A DNA stretch of 64,000 nt from Winogradskyella sp046545555. Lineage in GTDB: Bacteria; Bacteroidota; Bacteroidia; Flavobacteriales; Flavobacteriaceae. Below, in pieces: positions 36,641-46,401 of this stretch; the stretch's first letter is position 1; every line of letters begins with the position of its first letter. The stretch spans positions 124,001 to 188,000 of the forward strand of contig NZ_JBHZTH010000001.1 in the NCBI RefSeq assembly GCF_046545555.1, written 5' to 3'. A model generated the notes under the pieces. The model was not told where the DNA came from, did no database searches, and saw nothing but the letters and a program-made list of their open reading frames with translations. The position numbers and the translations under genes were made by a program.

Positions 36641-38237
36641 AATTAGAGTATTCTGTACTTAATAGTATAATCTCTTGCACCATAACATCTTCTTTATTCA
36701 AGATTTCTTCGAACGCATTCTCATCAAATAATTGGCGCGCTAAAGTAGCTTTTATTAAATGTCTTATTTCATCGTTATAGGCTACAAAGGTTACATTAGT
36801 GCCTTCGAGGGCATTAACATACTCTTGAAAACGAATTACAATATCATCACTAACTTCGAAATTATTAATAAAATCATATTTCGATATATGTTGGTACACA
36901 TCTCTATCTTTATCTAGCTCCTCAAAAACGAAATATCCAAAATGCCCTCTTCGTCTTAAATAATTTATAGTCTCATTATCGTAAGAACGATCAACTGGTA
37001 CAAATATATCTGGTATTATACCTCCACCTCCATAAACAACTTTACCCTTTGGTGTTGTAAATTTTAGTGAGTCATCTACTTCTATACTTTGTTCATCTGC
37101 CAACTCACCTGTTCTCTTACGTTTATAATAATCATTATAATAGGAGCGATTATCACCATTAGTGTAGGGTTTTTGTATGGATCGACCTGTTGGTGTATAA
37201 TATCTCGAAACTGTTAATCTTACTGCACTACCGTCACCTAAAGCCATTTCGCGCTGTACTAACCCCTTTCCATAAGAACGTCTTCCAACAATTACACCTT
37301 TATCATTATCTTGCAGTGCTCCTGCAATCACTTCACTTGCTGAAGCCGAATTTTCATTAATTAAAATGAAGATTTCACCTTCCTCAAAATCACCGCGACC
37401 TGTTGCATAAGTATGTTCCTCACGTCCTTTTTTATCTCTGGTAAATAAAATAAGCTTATCGTCCTCTAAAAACTCATCTGCAATTTGCTCAGCAATGCCC
37501 AGGAAACCTCCAGGGTTATCGCGTAAATCAAGTGCTAGTTTTGTAGCTCCTTGCTCTTGTAACTCATCTAAAGCTTCTTTAAATTCTTTAAAACTAGATT
37601 CAGCAAAACGATTCATCTTTATGTAACCTAACTCATCCGTTAGCATGTAAGAGGCCTCTATACTTTTAATCGGTATACTTTTTCGTTTTACTTCAAACTC
37701 TAATAACTCATCTTCTCCTTTCCTAAAAACAGTTAATTTAACCTTAGTGTTTTTGTCTCCTTTTAACTTTTTAGTTATTAAATCGTTTGTAATTTGTTTT
37801 CCATAAATGGTATCACCATCTGCAAATAAAATCCTATCACCACTCATAATTCCAGCACGTTCACTAGGACCTCCTTCTGTCGGTTTTATTACCGCAATAC
37901 TATCTTTATATGGATAATAATTAATTCCTATACCAACAAAATCACCTTTCATATTTTCCGTAATACGCTTAAGATCTTCCTTTGGAATATAGGTAGAATG
38001 AGGATCGAGATTATCTAAAATTCCATTTACAGTAACATCTACAATACTATCCGTATCTATATCATCCACATACTCATAATCTATATAATCTATTAGGCGA
38101 TTTAACTTATCTTTTTTACTATTAGTTGAAAATAGATTATCTGAAGTGTCAGTAAAATTTAACTTTCCGCCGATAAGTACACCGGCACCTATCGCTAACC
38201 CAATTATAAATGGTATGTATTTGTTTTTTGTTGCCAT
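36630..38237 (-). CDS. C-terminal processing peptidase (S41 family, PDZ)
   Basis: This 535-residue periplasmic protease has an N-terminal membrane anchor (about residues 8-24) and a PDZ domain (about 85-170; ERAGIMSGDRILFADG). The S41 catalytic domain carries the Ser-Lys dyad NENSASASEVIAG and GRRSYGKGLVQ. C-terminal processing proteases cleave periplasmic or membrane proteins at their C-termini. The start ATG at 38237 (MATKNKY) is chosen because it lies 2 bases past the dCMP deaminase stop and leads directly into the membrane segment. In-frame ATGs at 38249 and 38267 would overlap that gene. Its end overlaps the flavoprotein gene by 11 bases on the other strand. Confidence 0.93.
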   Translation of the reverse strand: MATKNKYIPFIIGLAIGAGVLIGGKLNFTDTSDNLFSTNSKKDKLNRLIDYIDYEYVDDIDTDSIVDVTVNGILDNLDPHSTYIPKEDLKRITENMKGDFVGIGINYYPYKDSIAVIKPTEGGPSERAGIMSGDRILFADGDTIYGKQITNDLITKKLKGDKNTKVKLTVFRKGEDELLEFEVKRKSIPIKSIEASYMLTDELGYIKMNRFAESSFKEFKEALDELQEQGATKLALDLRDNPGGFLGIAEQIADEFLEDDKLILFTRDKKGREEHTYATGRGDFEEGEIFILINENSASASEVIAGALQDNDKGVIVGRRSYGKGLVQREMALGDGSAVRLTVSRYYTPTGRSIQKPYTNGDNRSYYNDYYKRKRTGELADEQSIEVDDSLKFTTPKGKVVYGGGGIIPDIFVPVDRSYDNETINYLRRRGHFGYFVFEELDKDRDVYQHISKYDFINNFEVSDDIVIRFQEYVNALEGTNVTFVAYNDEIRHLIKATLARQLFDENAFEEILNKEDVMVQEIILLSTEYSNFKQ

Positions 38238-38238
38238 A

Positions 38239-38691
38239 TTATTTCCCATGCAAGTGGGAATCTTCATTTAAGTCTTCTATGCGTTCTAATATAATACCTG
38301 CTTTTTCTAAAAATTGCAAACCTGAATCGTCTTTGTATCCTTCAGAGTAAACAACTCTTATAATACCTGCTTGATGAATTAACTTACTACACTCCTTGCA
38401 TGGTGATAAAGTAATATATAATGTAGAACCCTTGCACGATTGTGTGGATGCCGCTACTTTTAAAATAGCATTGGCCTCAGCATGCAATACATACCATTTT
38501 GTATAGCCTTCGTCATCTTCGCAATAATTTTCAAAACCTGTTGGTGTACCATTATAGCCATCTGAAATTATCATTCGGTCTTTAACGATAAGAGCACCTA
38601 CTTGTTTCCGTTTGCAATGTGAGAGTTTACCCCACTCCTTTGCAATGCGCAAATAAGCCTTATCATAACGTAATTGTTTTTTTTGTGGCAT
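38239..38691 (-). CDS. dCMP/cytidylate deaminase family protein
   Basis: This 150-residue cytidine-deaminase-fold enzyme has zinc motifs VLHAEANAIL (His ligand, catalytic Glu) and LSPCKECSKLI (two Cys). The inserted segment with HCKRKQVGALIV and the extra Cys typical of ComEB/dCMP deaminases is present. It should deaminate dCMP to dUMP for dTMP synthesis. It is the first gene of a leftward pair with the S41 protease. Confidence 0.92.
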   Translation of the reverse strand: MPQKKQLRYDKAYLRIAKEWGKLSHCKRKQVGALIVKDRMIISDGYNGTPTGFENYCEDDEGYTKWYVLHAEANAILKVAASTQSCKGSTLYITLSPCKECSKLIHQAGIIRVVYSEGYKDDSGLQFLEKAGIILERIEDLNEDSHLHGK

Positions 38692-38779
38692 TAATTACTA
38701 TGGTATCTATAAGTAACGAATATAATAGGATAGTATTTTATAAGCAATCTACTTCTAGTTAAAGTTTTACCAAACTTAA

Positions 38780-39373
38780 TTAAGAAGTTAATAAATCGCT
38801 CTGTATTATCATTGGTATAACAAGCCCTATTACTATTGCAGAGAGGACCATAACCCAGTCACGTCTAGAAAATCTAAATAAAGTCTGAAACAAGAACCCA
38901 AGAAATAGAACCACAAATACGACAATCACTTGAGCGATTTCAATACCTAAAGCAAATTCTATAAGTAATTCTATTTTATTATCAGCCAGCCCAGCTAACA
39001 TCTTAAACTCACGCGCAAAACCTAAACCATGTATAAGACCAAAAAACAAAGTAGTAAAGAATAATAAACCAATTTTTCTACCTCTATCCTTTTTACCAGC
39101 CGTAAATACGTTGTAAATAGCCGCAATTAAAATGGTGATAGGAATTAAGAATTCTACCAATTTACCACTAACACTTACAACACCATAAGCCGCTAAAACT
39201 AATGATAGGGTGTGCCCTAATGTAAACATAGAGACCAACAATAAGACACGTTTCCAATCTTTAAAAACATAAGGCACAGCCAAAACCATTAAAAAAAGAA
39301 CATGGTCATAACCATTAATATCTAAAACATGATTTAAGCCATACTCAACATTAAACCAGAAATTTTCTAACAT
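38780..39373 (-). CDS. HupE/UreJ-like membrane protein
   Basis: The 197-residue protein has about six membrane helices, an N-terminal conserved HVLDINGYDHVLFLM motif (His and Asp residues typical of HupE/UreJ_2 metal-permease-like proteins) and FFGLIHGLGFA in helix 4. The ATG at 39373 (MLENFWFNVEYGLNHVL) is chosen because family members begin with this amphipathic helix. The longer upstream frame from 39427 would add a second hydrophobic stretch. No hydrogenase or urease genes are nearby. A metal-related function is only inferred from the family. Confidence 0.85.
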   Translation of the reverse strand: MLENFWFNVEYGLNHVLDINGYDHVLFLMVLAVPYVFKDWKRVLLLVSMFTLGHTLSLVLAAYGVVSVSGKLVEFLIPITILIAAIYNVFTAGKKDRGRKIGLLFFTTLFFGLIHGLGFAREFKMLAGLADNKIELLIEFALGIEIAQVIVVFVVLFLGFLFQTLFRFSRRDWVMVLSAIVIGLVIPMIIQSDLLTS

Positions 39374-39509
39374 AATTGATGCATTTGGGTAATTCAAAGT
39401 TACAATTAAAAAGCAAATTAAATTCAATTAAAATAAAGTGGATATAATTTGCTTATTCTTAATTTCTTTCAGAATATTGTAATTCACAAAGTTCAAATAA
39501 CTTATTGAA

Positions 39510-39633
39510 ATGTTATCAAGAAAGGTGGAGGGATTAGACCCTTTGAAACCTTAGCAACCCTTAAACTTATTAAGAAGGTGCTAAATTCTACGTAATTACC
39601 GATTCATTTATCGGTTAATTGGATAGATAACCG
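39510..39633 (+). ncRNA. SAM-I riboswitch (S-box)
   Basis: The core TTATCAAGAAAGGTGGAGGG, GAAACCTTAGCAACCC and AAGGTGCTAAATTC follows the S-box consensus closely, including the kink-turn and the pseudoknot strands. P1 pairs GTTATC (39512-39517) with GATAAC (39626-39631). It lies 110 bases before metZ. A hairpin with T-rich downstream sequence (39638-39657) is a candidate expression platform. It should turn the methionine operon off when S-adenosylmethionine is abundant. Confidence 0.95.
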
Positions 39634-39742
39634 AACATAATTACACTGTTGTAATTAAACTTCTTTTTAACTTTTTTCTATTTAAACGTCCTTTTTTGGA
39701 CTATTTGTATTTTGATTTATTTAGCTAGTTAAGTAACAGAAA

Positions 39743-40909
39743 ATGAATTCAAAACATTTAGAAACACAAGCGATACGTACTCAAATAGAGCGTTCGCAAT
39801 TTTTAGAACATTCTAGCCCTTTGTATCTAACATCGAGTTATGTTTTTGAAGATGCCGAAGATATGCGTGCCTCTTTTGCGGATGAAAAACAACGCAATAT
39901 TTACAGTCGATATTCTAATCCAAACACTTCCGAGTTTGTAGAAAAGGTTTGTTTAATGGAAGGAGCTGAACGTGGTTATGCTTTTGCATCTGGCATGTCT
40001 GCTGTGTTTTCTACATTTGCAGCTTTATTAAATTCTGACGATCATATTGTGTCATCACGAAGTATTTTTGGCTCTACACAAACATTATTTAATAACATTT
40101 TAACTAAATGGAATGTCTCTACAAGCTATTTTAAAATTGATAAATTAGATACTATAGAAAATCTCATTCAACCTAATACAAAGGTTATCTATGCTGAAAG
40201 CCCAACAAATCCGGCTGTTGATATTTTAGATTTACAACGCATAGGAGATATTGCAAAAAAGCACAACCTAATATTTATTATAGACAATTGTTTTGCAACA
40301 CCATATCTACAACAACCTATAAAATTTGGTGCAGATTTAGTGATTCATTCTGCAACTAAATTAATGGATGGCCAAGGCCGTGTTTTGGGCGGAGTTACCG
40401 TTGGAAACGCAGATTTAATTCAGAAAATCTATCTGTTTTCAAGAAATACAGGTCCTGCATTATCGCCTTTTAATGCATGGGTTTTATCTAAAAGCCTAGA
40501 GACCTTGCCTGTAAGAGTAGATAGACATTGTGATAATGCACTCAAGGTGGCAACATTTTTAGAATCTCATAATAATGTCACTATTGTAAAATATCCATTT
40601 CTAAAATCGCATCCGCAATACGAATTAGCAAAACAACAAATGAAACTAGGTGGAAATGTTGTCGCTTTTGAAATAAAAGGTGGTATTGAAGCAGGTAGAA
40701 AATTTCTAAATGCAATAAAACTGTTGTCACTTTCAGCAAATTTAGGAGATACTAGGAGTATTATTACACATCCTGCATCTACAACACATGCGAAAATACC
40801 AGAAGATATTCGTTTAGAAACAGGAATTACTGCAGGATTAATACGAATTTCTGTTGGTCTGGAGCATCCAGAAGATATCATAAACGATTTAAAACAAGCA
40901 TTAAACTAA
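39743..40909 (+). CDS. metZ: O-succinylhomoserine/O-acetylhomoserine sulfhydrylase-type trans-sulfuration enzyme
   Basis: The 388-residue Cys/Met-metabolism PLP enzyme has the tyrosine/arginine loop YSRYSNPNTSEF, the GMSAVFS phosphate-binding segment, the Asp of FIIDNCFATPY, and the PLP lysine in HSATKLMDGQGRVLGG near residue 206. It would convert activated homoserine and sulfide to homocysteine. Placement directly behind a SAM-I riboswitch and ahead of metH supports MetZ rather than a cystathionine lyase. It abuts the next gene with a 1-base overlap. Confidence 0.9.
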   Translation: MNSKHLETQAIRTQIERSQFLEHSSPLYLTSSYVFEDAEDMRASFADEKQRNIYSRYSNPNTSEFVEKVCLMEGAERGYAFASGMSAVFSTFAALLNSDDHIVSSRSIFGSTQTLFNNILTKWNVSTSYFKIDKLDTIENLIQPNTKVIYAESPTNPAVDILDLQRIGDIAKKHNLIFIIDNCFATPYLQQPIKFGADLVIHSATKLMDGQGRVLGGVTVGNADLIQKIYLFSRNTGPALSPFNAWVLSKSLETLPVRVDRHCDNALKVATFLESHNNVTIVKYPFLKSHPQYELAKQQMKLGGNVVAFEIKGGIEAGRKFLNAIKLLSLSANLGDTRSIITHPASTTHAKIPEDIRLETGITAGLIRISVGLEHPEDIINDLKQALN

Positions 40910-41910
40910 TGGCAAATATTAAGCAAGAATTAAAAAAACGAATCTTAGTTCTCGATGGAGCCATGGGAACGATGCTTCAGCGATATAATTTCTCAGAAGA
41001 CGATTTTAGAGGAAAACGTTTTGCAGATTATCCTTCACCTTTACAAGGAAATAATGATTTACTTTCATTAACGCAACCCAAAGCAATTGCAGAAGTACAT
41101 GCCAAATATTTTGAAGCAGGAGCAGATATTGTAGAAACGAATACATTCTCTGGGACAACTATAGCAATGGCTGACTACGACATGGAAGATTTAGTTTACG
41201 AACTCAACTTTGAATCTGCCAAAATCGCCAAAGAAGTTGCTGATAAATTCACAAAAGCAAATCCAGAAAAACCACGTTTTGTTGCTGGTAGTATTGGCCC
41301 AACAAATAAAACAGCGAGTCTATCGCCAGATGTAAATCGTCCAGAATATAGAGCTATAACTTTTAATGAATTACGTATTGCCTATAAGCAACAAGTTGAA
41401 GCTTTAATCGACGGTGGAGTTGATGTGCTTTTAGTTGAAACCATTTTTGATACTTTAAACGCAAAAGCGGCTTTATTTGCCATTGAAGAAGTAAAAGAAG
41501 AACGTAATATAGATATTCCCATTATGGTTTCAGGTACCATAACTGATGCTTCAGGGAGAACATTATCCGGACAAACAGTTGAGGCCTTTTTAACCTCAGT
41601 ATCTCATATTCCGTTATTAAGCGTAGGTTTTAATTGTGCACTTGGTGCAGAACAATTGAAACCTTATTTGCAAAGACTTTCTAATGAGACTGAATTTTTC
41701 ACCTCAGCACATCCTAACGCAGGTTTACCAAATGCCTTTGGAGAATATGATGAATCACCTCAACAAATGCAACTGTATATCGAAGACTACCTCAAAGATG
41801 GTCTTGTAAATATAATTGGAGGTTGCTGTGGTACGAGTCCAGAGCATATAAACGCAATAGCAGAAGCCGCTCAGAAGTACAAACCAAGATTAACTCAAGA
41901 ATTCGCATAA
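40909..41910 (+). CDS. metH: Methionine synthase, homocysteine-binding module (N-terminal part of MetH)
   Basis: The 333-residue protein is the Hcy S-methyltransferase barrel only. It begins VLDGAMGTMLQ, has the first zinc Cys in GFNCALG and the paired Cys in GGCCGTSPEHI near its end. In E. coli this is fused to the rest of MetH. Here it is a separate gene whose TAA overlaps the next ATG (TAATG), so the two halves should be made in equal amounts. It should present zinc-bound homocysteine thiolate to methylcobalamin held by the downstream protein. Confidence 0.93.
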   Translation: MANIKQELKKRILVLDGAMGTMLQRYNFSEDDFRGKRFADYPSPLQGNNDLLSLTQPKAIAEVHAKYFEAGADIVETNTFSGTTIAMADYDMEDLVYELNFESAKIAKEVADKFTKANPEKPRFVAGSIGPTNKTASLSPDVNRPEYRAITFNELRIAYKQQVEALIDGGVDVLLVETIFDTLNAKAALFAIEEVKEERNIDIPIMVSGTITDASGRTLSGQTVEAFLTSVSHIPLLSVGFNCALGAEQLKPYLQRLSNETEFFTSAHPNAGLPNAFGEYDESPQQMQLYIEDYLKDGLVNIIGGCCGTSPEHINAIAEAAQKYKPRLTQEFA

Positions 41911-44657
41911 TGGCAGAATCTGACTGTAATAAATATTTAACTTTATCTGGATTAGAACCTTTAGTGGTTACACCAGAAAGTAATTTCATCAACGTAGGTG
42001 AACGAACCAACGTAACTGGATCTCGCAAATTTCTGCGTCTTATAAAGGAAGAAAAATATGACGAAGCATTAGAAGTGGCGCGAGATCAAGTAGATGGTGG
42101 CGCACAAATCCTTGATGTAAACATGGACGAAGGTATGCTAGATGGTGTTTATGCCATGACAACCTTTTTAAACCTCATTGCTTCAGAACCCGATATTTCA
42201 AGAATTCCATTAATGATAGACAGTTCTAAATGGGAAATTATTGAAGCTGGTTTACAAGTTGCACAAGGGAAATGTGTAGTTAATTCTATAAGTCTAAAAG
42301 AAGGAGAAGCTGAATTTAAACGTCAAGCCAAACTGGTTAAGCGTTATGGAGCAGCGGTCATCGTTATGGCTTTTGATGAAACAGGACAAGCTGATAATTA
42401 CAAAAGACGTATAGAAATTTGCAAACGATCGTACGACATATTAGTTAACGAGGTCAACTTTGCTCCACAAGACATTATTTTCGATCCTAATATTTTTCCT
42501 GTAGCAACAGGAATGGATGAGCATCGTAGAAATGCACTGGACTTTTTTGAAGCTACAAAATGGATTAGAGAAAATTTGCCTTATGCCAACGTTTCAGGTG
42601 GTGTAAGTAATGTCTCTTTTTCATTTAGAGGAAATAATATAGTTAGGGAAGCTATGCATTCCGCTTTTCTATACCATGCTATAAAAAACGGAATGAACAT
42701 GGGAATCGTTAACCCAACAATGCTCGAGGTTTATGACGAAATTGATAAAGGCTTATTAGAACGTGTCGAAGATGTATTGTTTGATAGACGTGATGATGCC
42801 ACAGAACGTTTATTAGATTTTGCTGAATCTGTTAAAGGTCAGAAAAAGGAACAAGAAGATAAGGTTTTAGAATGGAGAAGTGATCCATTACAAGATAGAA
42901 TTACACACGCTTTAGTTAAAGGTATTGATGCCTTTATTATTGAGGATGTCGAAGAAGCTCGATTAGCCTCTGATAAACCTATTCAAGTTATTGAAGGTCA
43001 TTTAATGATAGGTATGAATGTCGTTGGAGATTTATTTGGTAGTGGAAAAATGTTTTTACCACAAGTCGTAAAATCTGCAAGAGTTATGAAAAAAGCTGTG
43101 GCTTACCTTCAACCCTTTATTGAAGCCGAAAAAGATGGAAAACAAGAATTCGCTGGTCGGATTTTAATGGCTACTGTAAAAGGAGATGTTCATGATATTG
43201 GAAAGAATATTGTAAGTGTGGTTTTAGGCTGTAATAACTACGAGATTATTGATCTTGGTGTTATGGTTCCACCAGAAAAAATTATTGAAACGGCTAAGAA
43301 AGAGAATGTAGATATTATTGGTTTAAGTGGTCTAATTACACCTTCGTTAGATGAAATGGTTTATGTATCTAAAGCTCTTGAAAAAGAGAACTTAGACATT
43401 CCACTTATTATTGGAGGAGCTACAACCTCTAGAGCACATTCTGCCGTGAAAATTGCACCACACTATAGCAATACAGTAGTACATATTAATGATGCTTCAA
43501 GAGCTGTAACTGTAGTTGGTGATTTACTTAAAATGGATAACAAGGTTTATAAGAATCAGATTCGTGAAGAGTATGATTTGTTCCGTGAACAATTCATGAA
43601 ACGTGGTAAAAAGAAAGAATACCTTTCTATTGAAGATGCACGAAAAAACAAGTTTCAAATTGATTGGAATACCTCTGAAATTGTAAAACCTCAACAATTA
43701 GGAATTCAAATATTAGAAGATTTTGACATTACTAAACTCGAAGATTATATCGATTGGTCTCCATTCTTTAGAAGTTGGGATTTACATGGCAAATATCCAG
43801 ATATTCTTACCGATAATGTGATAGGAGAACAAGCCACAGAATTATTTGCTGATGCTAAAGAATTACTCAAACGCATTTTTGATGAAAAACTTTTAAAGGC
43901 TAAAGCTATCTTCGGATTATTTGAAGCGAATACTGTAAATGACGACGATATTGAAATAAACACAGAACATTATCACCTCGAGTACAGTCGAGAAGTCTCA
44001 AATCCTGTAGCTAAAAATGAAGGTCTCGACTGCGCTAGACCAGACAAATTAAAATTCCTAACCCTTAGACAACAGTCCAAAAAATCGGAAGGTAAGCCAA
44101 ATATTGCCTTAGCAGATTTTATTGCACCAATAACATCTGACAGACAAGATTATATGGGTTGCTTCTGTGTCTCAACAGGGTTTGGCACTCAAGAATTAGC
44201 CACGCAATTCGAAGCGGATAATGACGATTACAATTCCATAATGATAAAAGCCTTAGCAGACCGATTAGCTGAAGCCTTTGCTGAATGCTTACATAAAGAA
44301 GTGCGAACTAAACATTGGAATTATGCTAAGGATGAAAACTTATCTAACCAAGAATTAATTAAGGAACACTATAAAGGTATTCGACCAGCACCTGGTTATC
44401 CTGCTTGTCCAGATCACTTAGAAAAAAATACGATTTGGAAACTTTTAAATGTTGAAGAAAATATTGGAGTACAGCTTACAGATAGCTTAGCCATGTGGCC
44501 TGCCGCTAGTGTTAGTGGTTATTACTTTGGTAATCCTGAAGCCAGATATTTTGGACTCGGAAAAATAACACAAGATCAAGTAAACGATTATAGTAAACGT
44601 AGAGAAATTTCAATTGAAGAGGCCGAAAAATGGCTAAACCCAAACATTGCTAATTAA
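41910..44657 (+). CDS. metH: Methionine synthase, folate/cobalamin/activation module (C-terminal part of MetH)
   Basis: The 915-residue protein comprises a pterin-binding domain (residues about 20-280; FINVGERTNVTGSRKF), the cobalamin cap helix bundle, and a B12-binding Rossmann domain with the DxHxxG motif (GDVHDIGKNIV near residue 425). The C-terminal reactivation domain carries the AdoMet site RPAPGYPACPDH. It transfers methyl from 5-methyl-THF to cobalamin and on to homocysteine. The ATG at 41910 is chosen because the pterin domain follows at normal distance. The frame is open 29 codons further upstream inside the first module, but translation there would overlap it. Confidence 0.94.
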   Translation: MAESDCNKYLTLSGLEPLVVTPESNFINVGERTNVTGSRKFLRLIKEEKYDEALEVARDQVDGGAQILDVNMDEGMLDGVYAMTTFLNLIASEPDISRIPLMIDSSKWEIIEAGLQVAQGKCVVNSISLKEGEAEFKRQAKLVKRYGAAVIVMAFDETGQADNYKRRIEICKRSYDILVNEVNFAPQDIIFDPNIFPVATGMDEHRRNALDFFEATKWIRENLPYANVSGGVSNVSFSFRGNNIVREAMHSAFLYHAIKNGMNMGIVNPTMLEVYDEIDKGLLERVEDVLFDRRDDATERLLDFAESVKGQKKEQEDKVLEWRSDPLQDRITHALVKGIDAFIIEDVEEARLASDKPIQVIEGHLMIGMNVVGDLFGSGKMFLPQVVKSARVMKKAVAYLQPFIEAEKDGKQEFAGRILMATVKGDVHDIGKNIVSVVLGCNNYEIIDLGVMVPPEKIIETAKKENVDIIGLSGLITPSLDEMVYVSKALEKENLDIPLIIGGATTSRAHSAVKIAPHYSNTVVHINDASRAVTVVGDLLKMDNKVYKNQIREEYDLFREQFMKRGKKKEYLSIEDARKNKFQIDWNTSEIVKPQQLGIQILEDFDITKLEDYIDWSPFFRSWDLHGKYPDILTDNVIGEQATELFADAKELLKRIFDEKLLKAKAIFGLFEANTVNDDDIEINTEHYHLEYSREVSNPVAKNEGLDCARPDKLKFLTLRQQSKKSEGKPNIALADFIAPITSDRQDYMGCFCVSTGFGTQELATQFEADNDDYNSIMIKALADRLAEAFAECLHKEVRTKHWNYAKDENLSNQELIKEHYKGIRPAPGYPACPDHLEKNTIWKLLNVEENIGVQLTDSLAMWPAASVSGYYFGNPEARYFGLGKITQDQVNDYSKRREISIEEAEKWLNPNIAN

Positions 44658-44658
44658 G

Positions 44659-45615
44659 ATGAAAGTAACTGAACATATAAAAAACGCAAACGGAAAAACA
44701 CAATTCTCGTTTGAAATATTACCACCTTTAAAAGGACAACATATTCAATCTATTTTCGATAATATTGATCCTTTAATGGAATTTAAACCTCCGTTTATTG
44801 ATGTCACCTATCATCGTGAAGAATATGTTTTTAAAGAAGTTGAAAATGGACTTCTAAAAAAACAAGTGGTAAAAAAACGACCAGGAACTGTTGGGATATG
44901 CGCAGCCATTCAGAATAAATATGGAGTTGATGCTATACCTCATATTTTGTGTGGTGGTTTTACAAAAGAAGACACCGAAAACTTTTTGGTCGATTTAGAT
45001 TTTCTAGATATTGATAATGTCATGGCATTACGTGGTGATGCTGTAAAAAGTGAAACCTATTTCAAACCCGAAAAAGAAGGTCATGCTTATGCCAGTGAAC
45101 TCATCTCTCAAATTGAGGAAATGAATCATGGTAAATATTTAGATGAGGAATTATTAAATAGTTCTGCTACTAATTTTTGCATTGGAGCTGCAGCGTACCC
45201 TGAAAAACATATGGAAGCACCAAGTTTAGAAAGCGATATTCACTTTCTAAAAAAGAAAATTAAAAATGGGGCAACTTATATTGTAACCCAAATGTTTTTT
45301 AACAATCAAAAGTATTTTGACTTCGTTACAAAATGCAGAAAAGAAGGGATTATTGTTCCTATAATTCCGGGTTTAAAGCCTATTTCAACAAGAAAGCAAC
45401 TGAATTTAATTCCACATCGTTTTCATGTAGATTTACCAGAAGCACTTATTATAGATATTGTAAAATGCAAAAACAATAAACAAGTAAGACAAGTCGGTAT
45501 AGAATGGTGCATAGAACAATCAAAGGAACTTCAAAAAGCTGGCATTCCTGTTTTACATTATTACTCAATGGGCAAAAGTGACAATATAAAAGTAATTGCT
45601 TCGGAGTTGTTTTAG
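44659..45615 (+). CDS. metF: Methylenetetrahydrofolate reductase
   Basis: This 318-residue TIM-barrel flavoprotein reduces 5,10-methylene-THF to 5-methyl-THF, the methyl donor for MetH. FSFEILPP near the start, the DVTYHREEY strand, NVMALRGDA and TQMFFNNQKYFDFV are family motifs. The ATG at 44659 sits just after the metH stop; a TTG at 44647 is less likely. The last gene of the met operon, it is notable for its 3' end. About 200 bp (45413-45615) recur as a decayed copy at 48107-48309 beyond the three-gene insert. Confidence 0.95.
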   Translation: MKVTEHIKNANGKTQFSFEILPPLKGQHIQSIFDNIDPLMEFKPPFIDVTYHREEYVFKEVENGLLKKQVVKKRPGTVGICAAIQNKYGVDAIPHILCGGFTKEDTENFLVDLDFLDIDNVMALRGDAVKSETYFKPEKEGHAYASELISQIEEMNHGKYLDEELLNSSATNFCIGAAAYPEKHMEAPSLESDIHFLKKKIKNGATYIVTQMFFNNQKYFDFVTKCRKEGIIVPIIPGLKPISTRKQLNLIPHRFHVDLPEALIIDIVKCKNNKQVRQVGIEWCIEQSKELQKAGIPVLHYYSMGKSDNIKVIASELF

Positions 45616-45747
45616 TAATCTAAATCTCAACTTATTAACTTTTTTCTGTTAAAAAGATTATTTTTTATTAAAATAAATATAAAATAGACTTTAAAAGCCT
45701 CGAATATAACCTCCAATTCCATATATTTGAACTGATAACAACTATCG
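45616..45747. other. Left junction of the metF insert
   Basis: These 132 bases follow the metF stop. They hold a weak hairpin (TTAAC/GTTAA, 45635-45652, followed by a T-rich tract), possibly the terminator of the met operon, and then the promoter of the insert genes. No integrase, inverted repeat or tRNA gene was seen. Confidence 0.5.
45722..45729 (+). promoter_or_regulatory. -7 promoter box of the three-gene insert operon
   Basis: TATATTTG fits TAnnTTTG exactly and lies 18 bases before the first ATG. The operon therefore appears to have its own promoter, separate from the SAM riboswitch. Confidence 0.55.
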
Positions 45748-46401
45748 ATGAAATTAAAAAACAGCGTTATATACGATTTATCAATTGTACTAGTTGGTAA
45801 TTTCAATCCTTCTATTATTACTCCCTCATGGCTAGCTTACAAAAAATTAATACGAGAGTCTGATTCTGAAAATGCAGATATAACTATTATTCACCCAGAA
45901 ATAAGTCATTTCTCTTTATCATTTTGTGAATTTCAAGTCTCTATGGATAAATGCATCATAACAGCTGAAAATGAAGCAGATTTTGAACTTATCCGAGATT
46001 TATCTATAAGTATTTTTTCGTTTTTAAACGAGACACCTATTAGTGGAATAGGAATTAACCACAATATGCATTTTGGTTTAGAAAATGAAGATGACTATAA
46101 TCGTTTTGGAGACTGGTTAGCTCCATTAAATATTTGGAATAATCATTTAAGAAACCCTAAGCTTTTAGAATTAAAAGTTATTGAGCCATTTGAGGATAAT
46201 AATCCTGTAAAAAATATGATTACAGTTACTACATCCGATAAAATATCTATTTATGGTGTACGTTACCAATTAAATTATCACATTGAATTGAGTAGAGTAA
46301 AAAATAAGTTGCCTGCTGAAGTTATATCTAAACATTGGCACATAAGTTTTGAAAAAGCTAAGCAAATATTAAATTCGACAATAGAAAAATTCTATGCATA
46401 A
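45748..46401 (+). CDS. Unknown protein A of the metF-associated three-gene system
   Basis: This 217-residue soluble protein has no signal peptide, membrane helix or known motif. Visible blocks are LSIVLVGNFNPSIITPSWL near residue 11, TIIHPEISHFSLSFCEFQVSMD (50-71), IFSFLNETPISGIGINHNMHF (90-110), WLAPLNIW, and a C-terminal helix with a conserved-looking NSTIEKFY. Alternating strands and helices suggest an alpha/beta fold. I do not recognise a family. It is followed by protein B with an 8-base overlap, so A, B and the MBL protein are translationally coupled. The context suggests a sensor or structural component, which is inference only. Confidence 0.8.
   Translation: MKLKNSVIYDLSIVLVGNFNPSIITPSWLAYKKLIRESDSENADITIIHPEISHFSLSFCEFQVSMDKCIITAENEADFELIRDLSISIFSFLNETPISGIGINHNMHFGLENEDDYNRFGDWLAPLNIWNNHLRNPKLLELKVIEPFEDNNPVKNMITVTTSDKISIYGVRYQLNYHIELSRVKNKLPAEVISKHWHISFEKAKQILNSTIEKFYA

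Noticed and set aside
41823..41912. Longer start of the second metH gene inside the first
   Set aside because: The 29 extra residues have no match to the pterin domain, and the TAATG overlap at 41910 is a normal coupled start.
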